From Paraburkholderia saeva (GTDB lineage Bacteria > Pseudomonadota > Gammaproteobacteria > Burkholderiales > Burkholderiaceae), in contig NZ_CAJQZC010000012.1 of the NCBI RefSeq assembly GCF_907164555.1, positions 92,818-156,817 of the forward strand: a DNA stretch of 64,000 nucleotides, read 5' to 3'. Made by a program: the position numbers and the translations under genes. Below, one piece after another: positions 8,364 to 17,277 of this stretch (positions are counted from its first letter, which is position 1; each line of letters opens with the position of its first letter). Under the pieces are notes generated by a model that was not told where the DNA came from, made no database searches, and saw only the letters and a list, made by a program, of their open reading frames with translations.

Positions 8364-9290
8364 TCACGCCGTGTGCGCCGTCTGCTGGGCCAGACGGTAG
8401 CTTTCCATCAAGTCCGTCATGAATACCTGGAGGATAGTGGGGGGCACCGTGGCGCGCTTCGTGATCGCGCAAAATGGCGACTGCGAGCCGAACTGTGCCG
8501 GGCATATCTGATGCATTTCGCCGCGCGCGAGCCATCGGGCAGCATAGTGAATTGGCAAAAACCCGATGTACGCGCCCGACAGAATGAGAATGGCCTGCGC
8601 TTCGATGTTGTCTACGGTCGCTGCTGCCTTGCTGACACTGAGCATTCGCAGGTCGTGCTGCTGAAGATAGCCGCGCGCGACAACCCGGCTCGAGGCAATC
8701 GCCTGTTCCAGCGCCGCGTCGTCGGGCGACATGCCTGCGAGCGCATGACTGCTCCCGCAATAAAGGCCGTCCGGTTCGCAATAGAGATCGGTGTAGGTGA
8801 GCCCGGGTACGTGTAGCGGAAAATGCCCGACTGCAATGTGCAGACGACCATCGAGCACACGTTCCTCCAGCTCGGCGGGCGTGCCGACGTAGACATCCAG
8901 ATGCACGTCATGCCCCCTCGATACGAAAGCCTGCAGTGCCTGCGGCAGAGGTGACGCCGAGTCGGTCACGGTGTTGTCGATGATGCCGAGGTATAGCCTG
9001 CCTGAGACGTACTTTTTGAGTGCATCGGTATCCACACAGAAGTTCTCTACCGCCAGTTGCAGCCGCTGCGCCGCCTCGTAAGTCGCCACGCCGTGTTCGG
9101 TGAGACGGAACCCGCTGCGCCCGCGCTCGCAAAGCTTGAGCCCCAGGCGCGTTTCGAGCGTCGTCATCTGTTCGCTGATGGTCGACTGACTGACGTTCAG
9201 GGTCGCCTGGGCGGCGGAAAACCCCCCACACCGCACCACCGTCATGAAAACCCTTAGCAGCTTGAGGTCCACGTCCTGCAACTGGATCAC
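8364..9290 (-). CDS. LysR-family transcriptional regulator
   Basis: 308 aa from GTG 9290, selected because AAAGGGAGCGAC lies at the right distance; the frame is open further upstream but without conserved sequence. HTH: LKLLRVFMTVVRCGGFSAAQ then LNVSQSTISEQMTTLETRLG (residues about 8-45). The effector domain follows (LYLGIIDNTVTDS, VHLDVYVGTPAELEERVLDG). It is divergent from the aldehyde dehydrogenase-permease-GMC oxidoreductase operon starting at 9505 and is its obvious candidate regulator; the 214-bp intergenic space carries CCGATATG and other AT-rich strings. The inducer is unknown. Confidence 0.88.
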   Translation of the reverse strand: MIQLQDVDLKLLRVFMTVVRCGGFSAAQATLNVSQSTISEQMTTLETRLGLKLCERGRSGFRLTEHGVATYEAAQRLQLAVENFCVDTDALKKYVSGRLYLGIIDNTVTDSASPLPQALQAFVSRGHDVHLDVYVGTPAELEERVLDGRLHIAVGHFPLHVPGLTYTDLYCEPDGLYCGSSHALAGMSPDDAALEQAIASSRVVARGYLQQHDLRMLSVSKAAATVDNIEAQAILILSGAYIGFLPIHYAARWLARGEMHQICPAQFGSQSPFCAITKRATVPPTILQVFMTDLMESYRLAQQTAHTA

Positions 9291-9504
9291 CGTCGTCGCT
9301 CCCTTTGCGCCTTTTGCTTCGATATTTCCGATATGAACATCTGATCCACGTGATTTTTGCCCGTGGCCGTGTCGTCCATAGTCTCTCAAAACGCCGCGCC
9401 GCCACAAGCCGCGTTTATATCGATGGTCAGGTTCAGGCGCATCCATAAGCACGAAACCGGCCCAACAGAGGCCGCGTACCAGTTAATCCGTAACACAGGA
9501 GACA

Positions 9505-11016
9505 ATGATGGATAAAGTTGTACAAAATTACCTGGAGAAGTTCGGCATCCGGGAAGAGACGCAACGCTTTCTGACCAGGCCGCAGAGGATGTTTATTGGG
9601 GGTACCTGGGTTCCGCAAGGCGACCGGGAGTCCCTCGCGGTGCTCGAACCGTCCACCGCGGGTGTCATCACGCACATTCCCCTCGGCACGACCGCCGATC
9701 TGGATCGCGCGGTCGAAGCGGCCCGCAGGCAGTTCGACGGTGGACCGTGGCGAAGGCTCAAACCCCTTGAGCGCGAACGGCTGCTCCATCGCCTTGCCGA
9801 TCTGATCGAAGCGAACGCAACGGAGCTGGCCGAGATCGAATCGATCGACGTAGGCAAATCCGTTGCCAATGCGCGTGACGTCGACGTGCAAGGCACGATC
9901 GACACCTTTCGTTATTTTGCCGGTTGGGCGTCGAAGCTCCACGGCCGCACGGTCGAGCCCTCTCTGCCTGGCGATTACGTTGCCTACACCCGCAAAGAAC
10001 CGATTGGCGTCGTCGGCGTGATCGTGCCGTGGAACTTCCCGCTGCAAACCATGGCGTGGAAGGTAGCGGCCGCGCTTGCCACCGGCTGCACGACCGTCAT
10101 CAAGCCGGCTGAACTTACATCGCTGTCTACGCTGCGCTTCGCCGAGCTGGTGCATGAGGCCGGGATCCCCGACGGCGTCGTCAACGTCATCACGGGGCGA
10201 GGGCGCGAAATTGGCGCGGCGATGGCTGCCCACCCTGGTATCGACAAGATCACGTTCACGGGTTCCACCGAAGTGGGCCGCACTGTCGGGCATACGGCCG
10301 TAGACGGCATCAAACGCGTCACACTCGAACTGGGCGGCAAATCGCCGGTGCTGGTGCTGGAGGACGCCGACATCGAAGCGGCCGCGCAAGCCGTAGCGAA
10401 TGGCATCTTTTTCAATTCCGGACAGGTGTGCGATGCGGGTGCGCGGGTCTACATCCAGCGCGGCATTCACGACAGGTTCATTGGCGCGCTGATCGAACAT
10501 ACGCGCACGATGAAGATCGCGCCCGGCCTCGATCGGGACTGCTTTATCAGTCCGCTCGTTTCCGCGCTCCAGAAGGATCGCGTCGAATCCTATATTGAAG
10601 CCGGACGGCGCGAAGGCGCGGAAGTCGTGCATGGCGGTCATGCGCTGGATCGGCAAGGCTACTTCGTCGAGCCGACCATCTTTGCGCATTGCCGCAGCGA
10701 AATGAAAATAGTCCGCGAAGAAATCTTCGGTCCGGTACTGGTGACCACACCCTTTGACGATTTAAACGATGCGTTGTCGCTGGCAAATGACTCGCCATAT
10801 GGTCTCGCCGCTGCGATCTACTCCAACGACCTGAACCGTGTGCACAGGCTGATTCCACAACTGCGCGCCGGCACGGTCTACGTCAATGCGCACAGCACCA
10901 TCGACCCGTCGATGCCATTTGGTGGATTCAAGGAATCCGGCTTCGGCAAAGACCTCGGCCCCGAACAACTCGATCATCTGATGGAGAGCAAAGCGGTCTG
11001 GATCACGCTGCACTGA
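9505..11016 (+). CDS. NAD(P)-dependent aldehyde dehydrogenase
   Basis: 503-aa ALDH-superfamily enzyme that oxidises an aldehyde to the acid in the cytosol. Motifs in order: PWNFPLQTMAWKVAAAL (cofactor-binding, about 173-190), FTGSTEVGR, catalytic general base E275 in LELGGK, catalytic C309 in NSGQVCDAG, and EEIFGPV. Two consecutive ATGs (9505, 9508) follow AGGAGA; 9508 has the better spacing. Closest in style to betaine-aldehyde or phenylacetaldehyde dehydrogenases. With the GMC oxidoreductase downstream it probably completes alcohol to aldehyde to acid oxidation. Confidence 0.9.
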   Translation: MMDKVVQNYLEKFGIREETQRFLTRPQRMFIGGTWVPQGDRESLAVLEPSTAGVITHIPLGTTADLDRAVEAARRQFDGGPWRRLKPLERERLLHRLADLIEANATELAEIESIDVGKSVANARDVDVQGTIDTFRYFAGWASKLHGRTVEPSLPGDYVAYTRKEPIGVVGVIVPWNFPLQTMAWKVAAALATGCTTVIKPAELTSLSTLRFAELVHEAGIPDGVVNVITGRGREIGAAMAAHPGIDKITFTGSTEVGRTVGHTAVDGIKRVTLELGGKSPVLVLEDADIEAAAQAVANGIFFNSGQVCDAGARVYIQRGIHDRFIGALIEHTRTMKIAPGLDRDCFISPLVSALQKDRVESYIEAGRREGAEVVHGGHALDRQGYFVEPTIFAHCRSEMKIVREEIFGPVLVTTPFDDLNDALSLANDSPYGLAAAIYSNDLNRVHRLIPQLRAGTVYVNAHSTIDPSMPFGGFKESGFGKDLGPEQLDHLMESKAVWITLH

Positions 11017-11144
11017 GCCGTCAATCCGCCGGTGGCGCCCGAAACGAACGTGAGCCAGGGGCTACGTGACGGGCCGGTGCTGCAGCTGGCGCACATGACC
11101 GCTCTATCTTCATTCCATCAACCTCTCATTCCAGTCAGGGGTAC

Positions 11145-12671
11145 ATGATGCAAGTAGCAGACGAAACAGTAAAAGACACCGTAACCGGGGTTGAACACGG
11201 CGCCATTGAAGGCCATTCGATTGACTTTATTCCGGATAACGAACGAACAGACAGGTTGTCCAGGCAAGGACCCTTCTGGTTTCTGGGTAATTTCACTTTC
11301 TTTACCATGACCATTGGCTTTGTGGGTCCCAGCATTGGACTGAGCGCGCTGTGGACCACGATTGCCGGCACGCTGGGCATCATGTTCGGTACCCTGTTCA
11401 TGGCCTTTCATGGATCGCAAGGTCCTCATCTGGGTTTGCCGCAGATGATTCAGTCGAGAGCGCAGTTCGGCTATCGCGGGGTCATCGTCGTTCTGCTGGC
11501 AACGCTATTCGTGTTTGCGGGATTCAACATCGTCAACCTCGTGCTGATGATGCAGGGCCTCAAAGCACTGTTCAACTGGGACCCCGTCAAGGTGGCGCTG
11601 GCGGTGACCTTGCCGGCTTCCATTCTGGCGATTCTCGGCCACGACTGGATGCACCGGAGTTTCAAATGGGCGCTGTATCTGTCGCTGCCTCTTTACGGAC
11701 TCGTCACGGTGGCTGTGCTGATGCATTGGGTGCATGACGTGCCGCTTGCCGCGGTGGCCCCGGGCGCGACGCCGACGCCACCGTTGGGCTTCGGCTGGAT
11801 AGCTTTCATTGCGCAATTCGCGGCCGCCGCCAGCTACAACATCGCCTACGCACCCTATGTATCCGACTACTCGCGTTACCTGCCGAAAAATACGCCAGCC
11901 GGCAAACTGATTGCGGCGGTGTTCCTCGGCGCATCGCTGTCAGGCGCGTGGATGATCGCGATTGGCGGCTGGCTCGCGGACCATCTGCATGCGACCGATG
12001 TACTGGTCGCGCTGAATCAGGTGGGCAGCGACCTCGCACCGGGGATGGGAAGCGTTGTGGTCGGCGTCACGATTCTGGCTTTTCTGCCGGTCATCGCGAT
12101 GAACATCTATAGCGCAAAACTGACGACTATCACGGCAGTCGATTCGTTCCGCAAAGTCAAGACGACTCCCCGGACCCGCATTCTGGCGATTCTCTTTGTG
12201 GTGGTCCTTCAGCTCGGCGTGGCCCTCAGCATTTATACGTCGGGTAAGGGACTTTCCGTCCTGAACATTTACCTGGTGGTGATGCTGTATTTTCTGGTGC
12301 CCTGGACCGCGGTCAATCTGACGGACTACTTTTTCGTTCGCAAGGGTCGCTATGCCATTCCGCACTTCTTCCTGCCTGACAACAACCTCTACGGAAAGTG
12401 GGGCGCGCGCGGTCTGATTGCGTACGTGATCGGTTTCGTTTCGATGATTCCGTTCTTCTGCGTGCTCGACGGCACCAACGAGGTGTATATCGGGCCGCTT
12501 TCCCGTGCGATGGGCGGCGTCGATCTGGCGTGGCTGGTCGGTTTGTTCGTCTCGGGCCTGGCTTACTACGCATTGTCGCGCTCACTCGATCTGAAGCACG
12601 AAGCGTCCGTCATTGCTTCCATCGAGAAGACCTCACCGCAATACACCACCGGCGACAAAGGTCGCTACTGA
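11145..12671 (+). CDS. NCS1-family permease (purine/cytosine/allantoin type)
   Basis: 508-aa inner-membrane symporter with about 12 hydrophobic segments. The N-terminal IEGHSIDFIPDNERTDR then GPFWFLGNFTFFT is typical of the NCS1 family, as are the ASYNIAYAPYVSDYSRYLP and NLTDYFFVRKGRY blocks. NCS1 proteins import nucleobases, hydantoins, thiamine-like compounds or related N-heterocycles with H+ or Na+. It lies between the aldehyde dehydrogenase (128-bp gap) and the GMC oxidoreductase (43-bp gap), so it should import the substrate those enzymes oxidise. Confidence 0.87.
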   Translation: MMQVADETVKDTVTGVEHGAIEGHSIDFIPDNERTDRLSRQGPFWFLGNFTFFTMTIGFVGPSIGLSALWTTIAGTLGIMFGTLFMAFHGSQGPHLGLPQMIQSRAQFGYRGVIVVLLATLFVFAGFNIVNLVLMMQGLKALFNWDPVKVALAVTLPASILAILGHDWMHRSFKWALYLSLPLYGLVTVAVLMHWVHDVPLAAVAPGATPTPPLGFGWIAFIAQFAAAASYNIAYAPYVSDYSRYLPKNTPAGKLIAAVFLGASLSGAWMIAIGGWLADHLHATDVLVALNQVGSDLAPGMGSVVVGVTILAFLPVIAMNIYSAKLTTITAVDSFRKVKTTPRTRILAILFVVVLQLGVALSIYTSGKGLSVLNIYLVVMLYFLVPWTAVNLTDYFFVRKGRYAIPHFFLPDNNLYGKWGARGLIAYVIGFVSMIPFFCVLDGTNEVYIGPLSRAMGGVDLAWLVGLFVSGLAYYALSRSLDLKHEASVIASIEKTSPQYTTGDKGRY

Positions 12672-12714
12672 ACCACAGACGACCCCGTCAAGATCTACGA
12701 AGCAGGCAAATATC

Positions 12715-14406
12715 ATGGCTACCGAGCAATTCGATTACATCATAGTGGGCGCTGGATCGGCCGGGTGTGTACTGGCCAACCGGCTTACCGAGGACCCGGC
12801 GGTCCGCGTTCTGGTGCTGGAATTCGGCGGCAGCGATCGCAGCGTCATCATTCAGATGCCGAGCGCGTTTTCAATGCCCATGAATACGTCGAAGTACAAC
12901 TGGCGCTATCAGACGGCTCCCGAAGCGCATCTGAATGGCCGCCAGTTGCATTGCCCGCGCGGCAAGGTGCTGGGTGGATCGTCCTCGATCAACGGTCTTG
13001 TCTATATTCGCGGCCACGCGTGCGACTTCGATGAATGGGAGGAGCTGGGCGCTCGCGGCTGGGGCTATCGCAACTGCCTGCCGTATTTCCGGCGCGCGGA
13101 AAGTTACAAGTTTGGCGGCGATGCATATCGGGGCGCAGAAGGTCCGCTGAGCACCAACAACGGCAACAACATGGCAAATCCGCTGTACGGCGCCTGGATC
13201 GAGGCGGGGGCGGAGGCCGGATACATCAAGACGGAAGACTGCAACGGTCATATGCAGGAAGGCTTTGGCGCAATGCATATGACGGTCAAGGATGGCGTGC
13301 GCTGGTCCACCGCCAACGCCTACTTGCGCCCGGCGATGAAGCGGCCCAATCTGACTGTGGTGACGAATGCGATGACGCGCCGCGTGATTCTCGAAGGTAA
13401 GCGCGCCGTTGGAGTCGAGTACGATCAGGGCGGAAGCACGCACGTCGCGCGATGCCGCGCCGAAGTATTGATCGCCTCCGGCCCGATTGGTTCGCCTCAT
13501 CTGCTGCAACGCTCCGGAATCGGGCCCGGCGAGGTACTCCGCAAGGCGGGGATCGAGGTCAGGCATCATTTACCCGGCGTGGGCGAGAACCTGCAGGATC
13601 ATGCGGAAATCTATATTCAGTACGCCTGCAAGGAGCCCGTTACACTCAATGCGAAAATGGACCCGTTCAGCAAGTTCATGATCGGGCTGCGATGGCTGTT
13701 GTTCAAGGATGGTCTGGGGGCCAGCAACCATTTTGAGGCCGGTGGATTCATCCGCTCCGAAGCGGGGTTGCGCTGGCCTGACATTCAATTCCATTTCCTG
13801 CCCGCCGCCATGCGCTACGACGGCGACAAGCCGTTCAAGGGACACGGTTTCATGGTACTGACCGGACCGAACAAACCGAAGAGCCGCGGTTACGTGCGGT
13901 CGGTATCGGCCGATCCTTATACGCATCCGGAAATCCGCTTCAACTATCTGGACCGGGAAGAGGACCGCGAGGGCTTCCGACGCTGCGTGCGGTTGACGAG
14001 AGAAATCATCGGTCAGCCTGCAATGGACCGCTTTCGCGATGCCGAACTCGCTCCCGGGGCGCACGTGCAAACGGACGAGCAAATCGACGCATTTGTCCGG
14101 GCAAACCTGGAAAGCACCATGCATCCGTGTGGTTCGTGCCGCATGGGGGAAGATGACATGGCGGTGGTCGATTCCGCGTTGCGGGTGCGTGGCATGGAGG
14201 GTTTGCGAGTGATCGACTCGTCCGTATTCCCGACCGAACCCAATGGCAATCTGAACGCGCCGACGATCATGCTCGCAGAACGTGCGTCCGACCTGCTCCG
14301 CGCGGTTCCCATGCTGCCCGCGTCAGACGCGGATGTGGGTCTGGCCGAAGGGTGGGAGACGCGGCAACGTACGCATACGCCGAAGCGAAAGCTGTCTGTC
14401 GAGTAG
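12715..14406 (+). CDS. GMC-family flavoprotein oxidoreductase (choline dehydrogenase-like)
   Basis: 563-aa FAD enzyme. ATG 12715 starts directly before the FAD motif GAGSAG (residues 12-17). Other GMC signatures: GGSSSINGLVYIRG, SGPIGSPHLLQRSGIGP, and C-terminal HPCGSCRMG with catalytic H470 and PNGNLNAPTIMLAERASDLL with N510/N512. Length and motifs match choline dehydrogenase (BetA) closely, but betB/betI partners are absent and an NCS1 permease is present, so the true substrate may be another primary alcohol. Last gene of the operon begun at 9505. Confidence 0.88.
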   Translation: MATEQFDYIIVGAGSAGCVLANRLTEDPAVRVLVLEFGGSDRSVIIQMPSAFSMPMNTSKYNWRYQTAPEAHLNGRQLHCPRGKVLGGSSSINGLVYIRGHACDFDEWEELGARGWGYRNCLPYFRRAESYKFGGDAYRGAEGPLSTNNGNNMANPLYGAWIEAGAEAGYIKTEDCNGHMQEGFGAMHMTVKDGVRWSTANAYLRPAMKRPNLTVVTNAMTRRVILEGKRAVGVEYDQGGSTHVARCRAEVLIASGPIGSPHLLQRSGIGPGEVLRKAGIEVRHHLPGVGENLQDHAEIYIQYACKEPVTLNAKMDPFSKFMIGLRWLLFKDGLGASNHFEAGGFIRSEAGLRWPDIQFHFLPAAMRYDGDKPFKGHGFMVLTGPNKPKSRGYVRSVSADPYTHPEIRFNYLDREEDREGFRRCVRLTREIIGQPAMDRFRDAELAPGAHVQTDEQIDAFVRANLESTMHPCGSCRMGEDDMAVVDSALRVRGMEGLRVIDSSVFPTEPNGNLNAPTIMLAERASDLLRAVPMLPASDADVGLAEGWETRQRTHTPKRKLSVE

Positions 14407-14679
14407 ATTGATTGTCGGCGCTGGGAGCGGAGGGGGCTTTCCCCGCGCCGGGTCGGGTAGATGCCAGCCCGTTGTGACCGACGCGCGTCAGGCGCTACGC
14501 GCCCGGCGCGCCGTCGCATGTAAGACGGACTTCGGTCATTCGTATTGCTTCGCGGAAACGACGGCCCCGGGTCGACACGGGACGCACGTGATCGCCGCAA
14601 CCTGAGGTTGCAGTGATATCAGTTAAGATCACGCGGTCTGCGGCGCGTAGTGTGCGCGCCGGTTGCTGCAAGGAAGCTC

Positions 14680-15510
14680 ATGGTCGTAGCACCGCTCACC
14701 CTCACGTGTCTTGCGCTCGCGACGCTCTTCGTCGCTGCTTTGCCCATCCTGCTGTATCGCCGTTACCGCACGCCGCTTGCGCTCGACCGCCGTGACGCGA
14801 TCGCGGGCATCGCCGCATTCGCATTCTTCGCGATGGTGGTCGAGCGCGCGCTGAACGCATTCGTGCTGCAGCAGAACGAGGCCACGGCGACGCTGCTGGC
14901 GAACCCGGTGTCGTTCGTGATCTACGGCGCGTTCGCTGCCGGCATCTGCGAGGAAACCGGGCGCTTCATCGCGATGCGTCTCCTGCTCAAACGTGCGTTG
15001 AAGAACGGCTCGCCATCCGCCCGCACGAATGGCACCGCGCTCTCGTACGGGATCGGTCACGGCGGCGCTGAAGCGTGGCTCGTCGGCGTGCTGGTGCAGA
15101 TTCAGTGGATCGTGTTCGCCATCTTCGAAAACCGCGGCGAACTCGCTCTGCATCTGTCGAACGTGCCGGCCGAATCGATGATGCGCATCCATCTGGTTCT
15201 CGCGGGCCTGTCGCCCGCGACGGCCGGCATTTTCGCGGTCGAACGCGTGGCGGCGCTCGTGTTCCAGATTGCGTTGTCGGTACTGATGTGGCGCGGCGTG
15301 CGGGCAGGGTGGAAGTGGATTCTGCCGCTCGCGATCGTCGCGCACGCGGCGGTCGATCTGCCGGCGGCGCTGTTCCAGGCGCGTCTGTTGCCGCTCGTTG
15401 CGGTCGATGGCATCTACGTGGTCGTGGCGCTCGGCGTGGCGGCCATGCTGGTCAAGCTGTTCCGTCGCCCGTCGCGCCCTGTTCAATCAACTGAAACCTC
15501 CAGCCAATAA
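14680..15510 (+). CDS. YhfC-family intramembrane metalloprotease-like protein
   Basis: 276-aa polytopic membrane protein with about seven hydrophobic segments. ATG 14680 follows AAGGAAG; an upstream GTG (14650) is less likely. Conserved polar residues sit inside membrane segments: E91, E92, R95 (CEETGR), H127 and E131 (HGGAE), and H222/D226 (AHAAVD). These form the EExxR ... H ... HxxxD pattern of YhfC proteins, a relative of the CPBP/Abi protease superfamily. A protease role is a family prediction. It is followed 2 bp later by a small gene of unknown function, suggesting a two-gene operon. Confidence 0.75.
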   Translation: MVVAPLTLTCLALATLFVAALPILLYRRYRTPLALDRRDAIAGIAAFAFFAMVVERALNAFVLQQNEATATLLANPVSFVIYGAFAAGICEETGRFIAMRLLLKRALKNGSPSARTNGTALSYGIGHGGAEAWLVGVLVQIQWIVFAIFENRGELALHLSNVPAESMMRIHLVLAGLSPATAGIFAVERVAALVFQIALSVLMWRGVRAGWKWILPLAIVAHAAVDLPAALFQARLLPLVAVDGIYVVVALGVAAMLVKLFRRPSRPVQSTETSSQ

Positions 15511-15512
15511 CG

Positions 15513-15884
15513 ATGACGATGGAAGCGAGGCAATACGACTGCGCGAGCCCCGATTTCGAGCAACTGGCGCGTGTCATCAGCGACCTGTTCCCCGAGCAGA
15601 CCCAGTTCGTCGAGCGTCCCGCCGACGACGGCACGCCGGTCCTGACTGTTCTCTGGGTCGCGATGCGCTTCGGTTCGACGGCGCGGCGCATCACAATGAG
15701 CGTCGTGATCACGCCGGCCGCACTCGCGCGCTTTCGGGCGACGCCGGCGCGCCTGCGCGACCGCAGCTTCGCGGTGTTGCGAGCGTATGTGGAAGCGACG
15801 CTCGGCTCGCTCGAGGAAATGTACGCGAACGGCGAGGCCGTGCCGCGTGAGGTCACCGTCGATCTCGGCGACGAGTTCGCGTAG
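15513..15884 (+). CDS. Small conserved protein, DUF3022-like
   Basis: 123 aa, no signal peptide or TM segment, apparently an alpha/beta cytosolic protein (LFPEQTQFVERPADDGTPV, ITMSVVITPAALARF, DRSFAVLRAYVEATLGSLEEMY). It resembles the DUF3022 proteins I know from Burkholderia; that match is from memory. It begins 2 bp after the YhfC-like gene, so the two should be co-expressed. No function can be proposed. Confidence 0.65.
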   Translation: MTMEARQYDCASPDFEQLARVISDLFPEQTQFVERPADDGTPVLTVLWVAMRFGSTARRITMSVVITPAALARFRATPARLRDRSFAVLRAYVEATLGSLEEMYANGEAVPREVTVDLGDEFA

Positions 15885-15922
15885 TCCGGCTGCGTTGCCG
15901 GGCGCGAGCGTTGCCGCCAGGT

Positions 15923-16360
15923 TCAATCCGCCCGGCGGTACACCTTCGCGAAGCGGGCGGCCTGAACGACGCCGTAGTCGCCCGGCGCATATTGCATGAT
16001 CCAGTCGCCAGCGGTGCCGTGCAGCACGTCGCCGCCCGCCGCCGAGCGTGCCATCGAGAACGGCGCATCCATCTGTTTCGCCAGCACGACGGCTGGCCGG
16101 TTCCGATACGGTCCGGCTTGGCCGTGCGCATGCGCCGCGTCGGCGGGCAGGTACTTCGCATCGAAGCGCTCCCGCGAGACCACCCAGCGGTCGCCCGTCG
16201 AACCGGTAATGAGCGCATCGCCCCGGGTGTAGCGGTTCGGGCCTTCGAGGCTCATCAACTCGCCGTCGCCCGGCGCAAATTCGACGCTGACGGTCTCGTC
16301 CTTGACGTAGCGTTGCGCAGCCGGATCGGTGCGCAGGTCGATATTCTTCAGTTCGATCAT
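15923..16360 (-). CDS. PGDYG-domain protein
   Basis: 145 aa, soluble. The C-terminal IMQYAPGDYGVVQAARFAKVY contains the PGDYG signature that names the family; the N-terminal half repeats a related pattern (VEFAPGDGELMSLEGPNRYTRGDALI). Function is unknown, although the motif suggests a small beta-rich fold found in Burkholderiales and relatives. It converges with the DUF3022-like gene, separated by 38 bp. Confidence 0.75.
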   Translation of the reverse strand: MIELKNIDLRTDPAAQRYVKDETVSVEFAPGDGELMSLEGPNRYTRGDALITGSTGDRWVVSRERFDAKYLPADAAHAHGQAGPYRNRPAVVLAKQMDAPFSMARSAAGGDVLHGTAGDWIMQYAPGDYGVVQAARFAKVYRRAD

Positions 16361-16528
16361 GAATTCGGGTGGTAGTGCGTGAGTTCAGGCAGGTCGGGAC
16401 GCGCGGGTTGCGCGACATGCTCACGCGGCGCGCCAGGCGGGCTCCAGGGTCGCAAGGGTAGCGCGAAAACTGCCCGCGTGCACCCTGCGGCTTCGGGCAT
16501 GCCGCGTTTATCGCACGCCAGAAACAAC

Positions 16529-16555
16529 AACGCCCGCGATAAAACCGCGGGCGTT
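16529..16555 (-). terminator. Rho-independent terminator for the Spy-like gene
   Basis: Perfect 10-bp inverted repeat AACGCCCGCG / CGCGGGCGTT with a 7-nt loop. On the minus strand it is followed by GTTGTTTCT, and it lies about 50 nt after the Spy-like stop codon. Confidence 0.8.
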
Positions 16556-16604
16556 ACTGATGCTTTCGAGGCCAGTCTGACGGCGAACCGCCAGACCCGG
16601 AACC

Positions 16605-17099
16605 TTACGGCTTGACGGTTTCGTCTGCCGGGGCGGCCTTCTTCTTGCCCTTGCCGCCGTGATGTCCCTCAGCGCGCGACGGATGACGGAACGTCGTGTC
16701 AGCCAGCTTCTTCTGGTCCGGCGAAAGGCTCGTGTAAAGCGGCTCGAACGCGTCGAGCAGCTTCTTCGTGCCGTCCGCGTGCGCGGTGGCGATTGCCGAA
16801 TACTGCTTCATGTCGTCGAGTGCGGAGCGGTCCGGATTCGCCATGCGTTGCTCATAGAGGCCAGACATCGTTTCGCCGTTGGTACGCATGACGTCGGCGA
16901 ATGTCTTCCACTGCGGTTCCTGCTGCGGCGTGATTTTCAGCTGCGTGTGCAGATACGTGATGCGCTGCTCCACACGCTGTTCATAACGCGCCGCGCCCGA
17001 GGCCGGCGCCGGCGCAGCGGCGGATGCCGGTGCCGCGGTTTGCGCAAATGCGCCGCTCATCGCCAGCGTGGAGGCGAGAATAACGAGAGTTTTTTTCAT
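16605..17099 (-). CDS. Spy/CpxP-family periplasmic protein (LTxxQ motif)
   Basis: 164 aa from ATG 17099, preceded by AGGAG at good spacing. Signal peptide residues 1-19 (cleavage AFA-Q). After an Ala/Pro-rich linker the mature part is helical with two LTxxQ-like motifs, LKITPQQ (54-60) and LSPDQ (125-129), the hallmark of Spy/CpxP chaperones. The C-terminus is His/Lys-rich (GHHGGKGKKK, 146-154), which may bind metal or anionic surfaces. Family members buffer unfolded or stressed envelope proteins. Alternative: an ordinary LTxxQ-domain protein without chaperone activity. Confidence 0.8.
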   Translation of the reverse strand: MKKTLVILASTLAMSGAFAQTAAPASAAAPAPASGAARYEQRVEQRITYLHTQLKITPQQEPQWKTFADVMRTNGETMSGLYEQRMANPDRSALDDMKQYSAIATAHADGTKKLLDAFEPLYTSLSPDQKKLADTTFRHPSRAEGHHGGKGKKKAAPADETVKP

Positions 17100-17277
17100 C
17101 GAGACTCCTGATGTCTGTTCGTGTCGGGCGGAAGCGCTGTGTGTCGAAGGGTTGACCTGCCGCCAGCTTCGCAGGTTCATGCGCGCTTCACCGTGGGCGC
17201 TATTAGTATCACGATATCCGTGACATCAGGCCGCTTTGCCACAACTCCTTACAACCGAAACGAACAGGAAATAGCAG

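Noticed and set aside
9433..10689. A 418-codon minus-strand ORF opposite the aldehyde dehydrogenase
   Set aside because: Shadow frame of the dehydrogenase; no family features.
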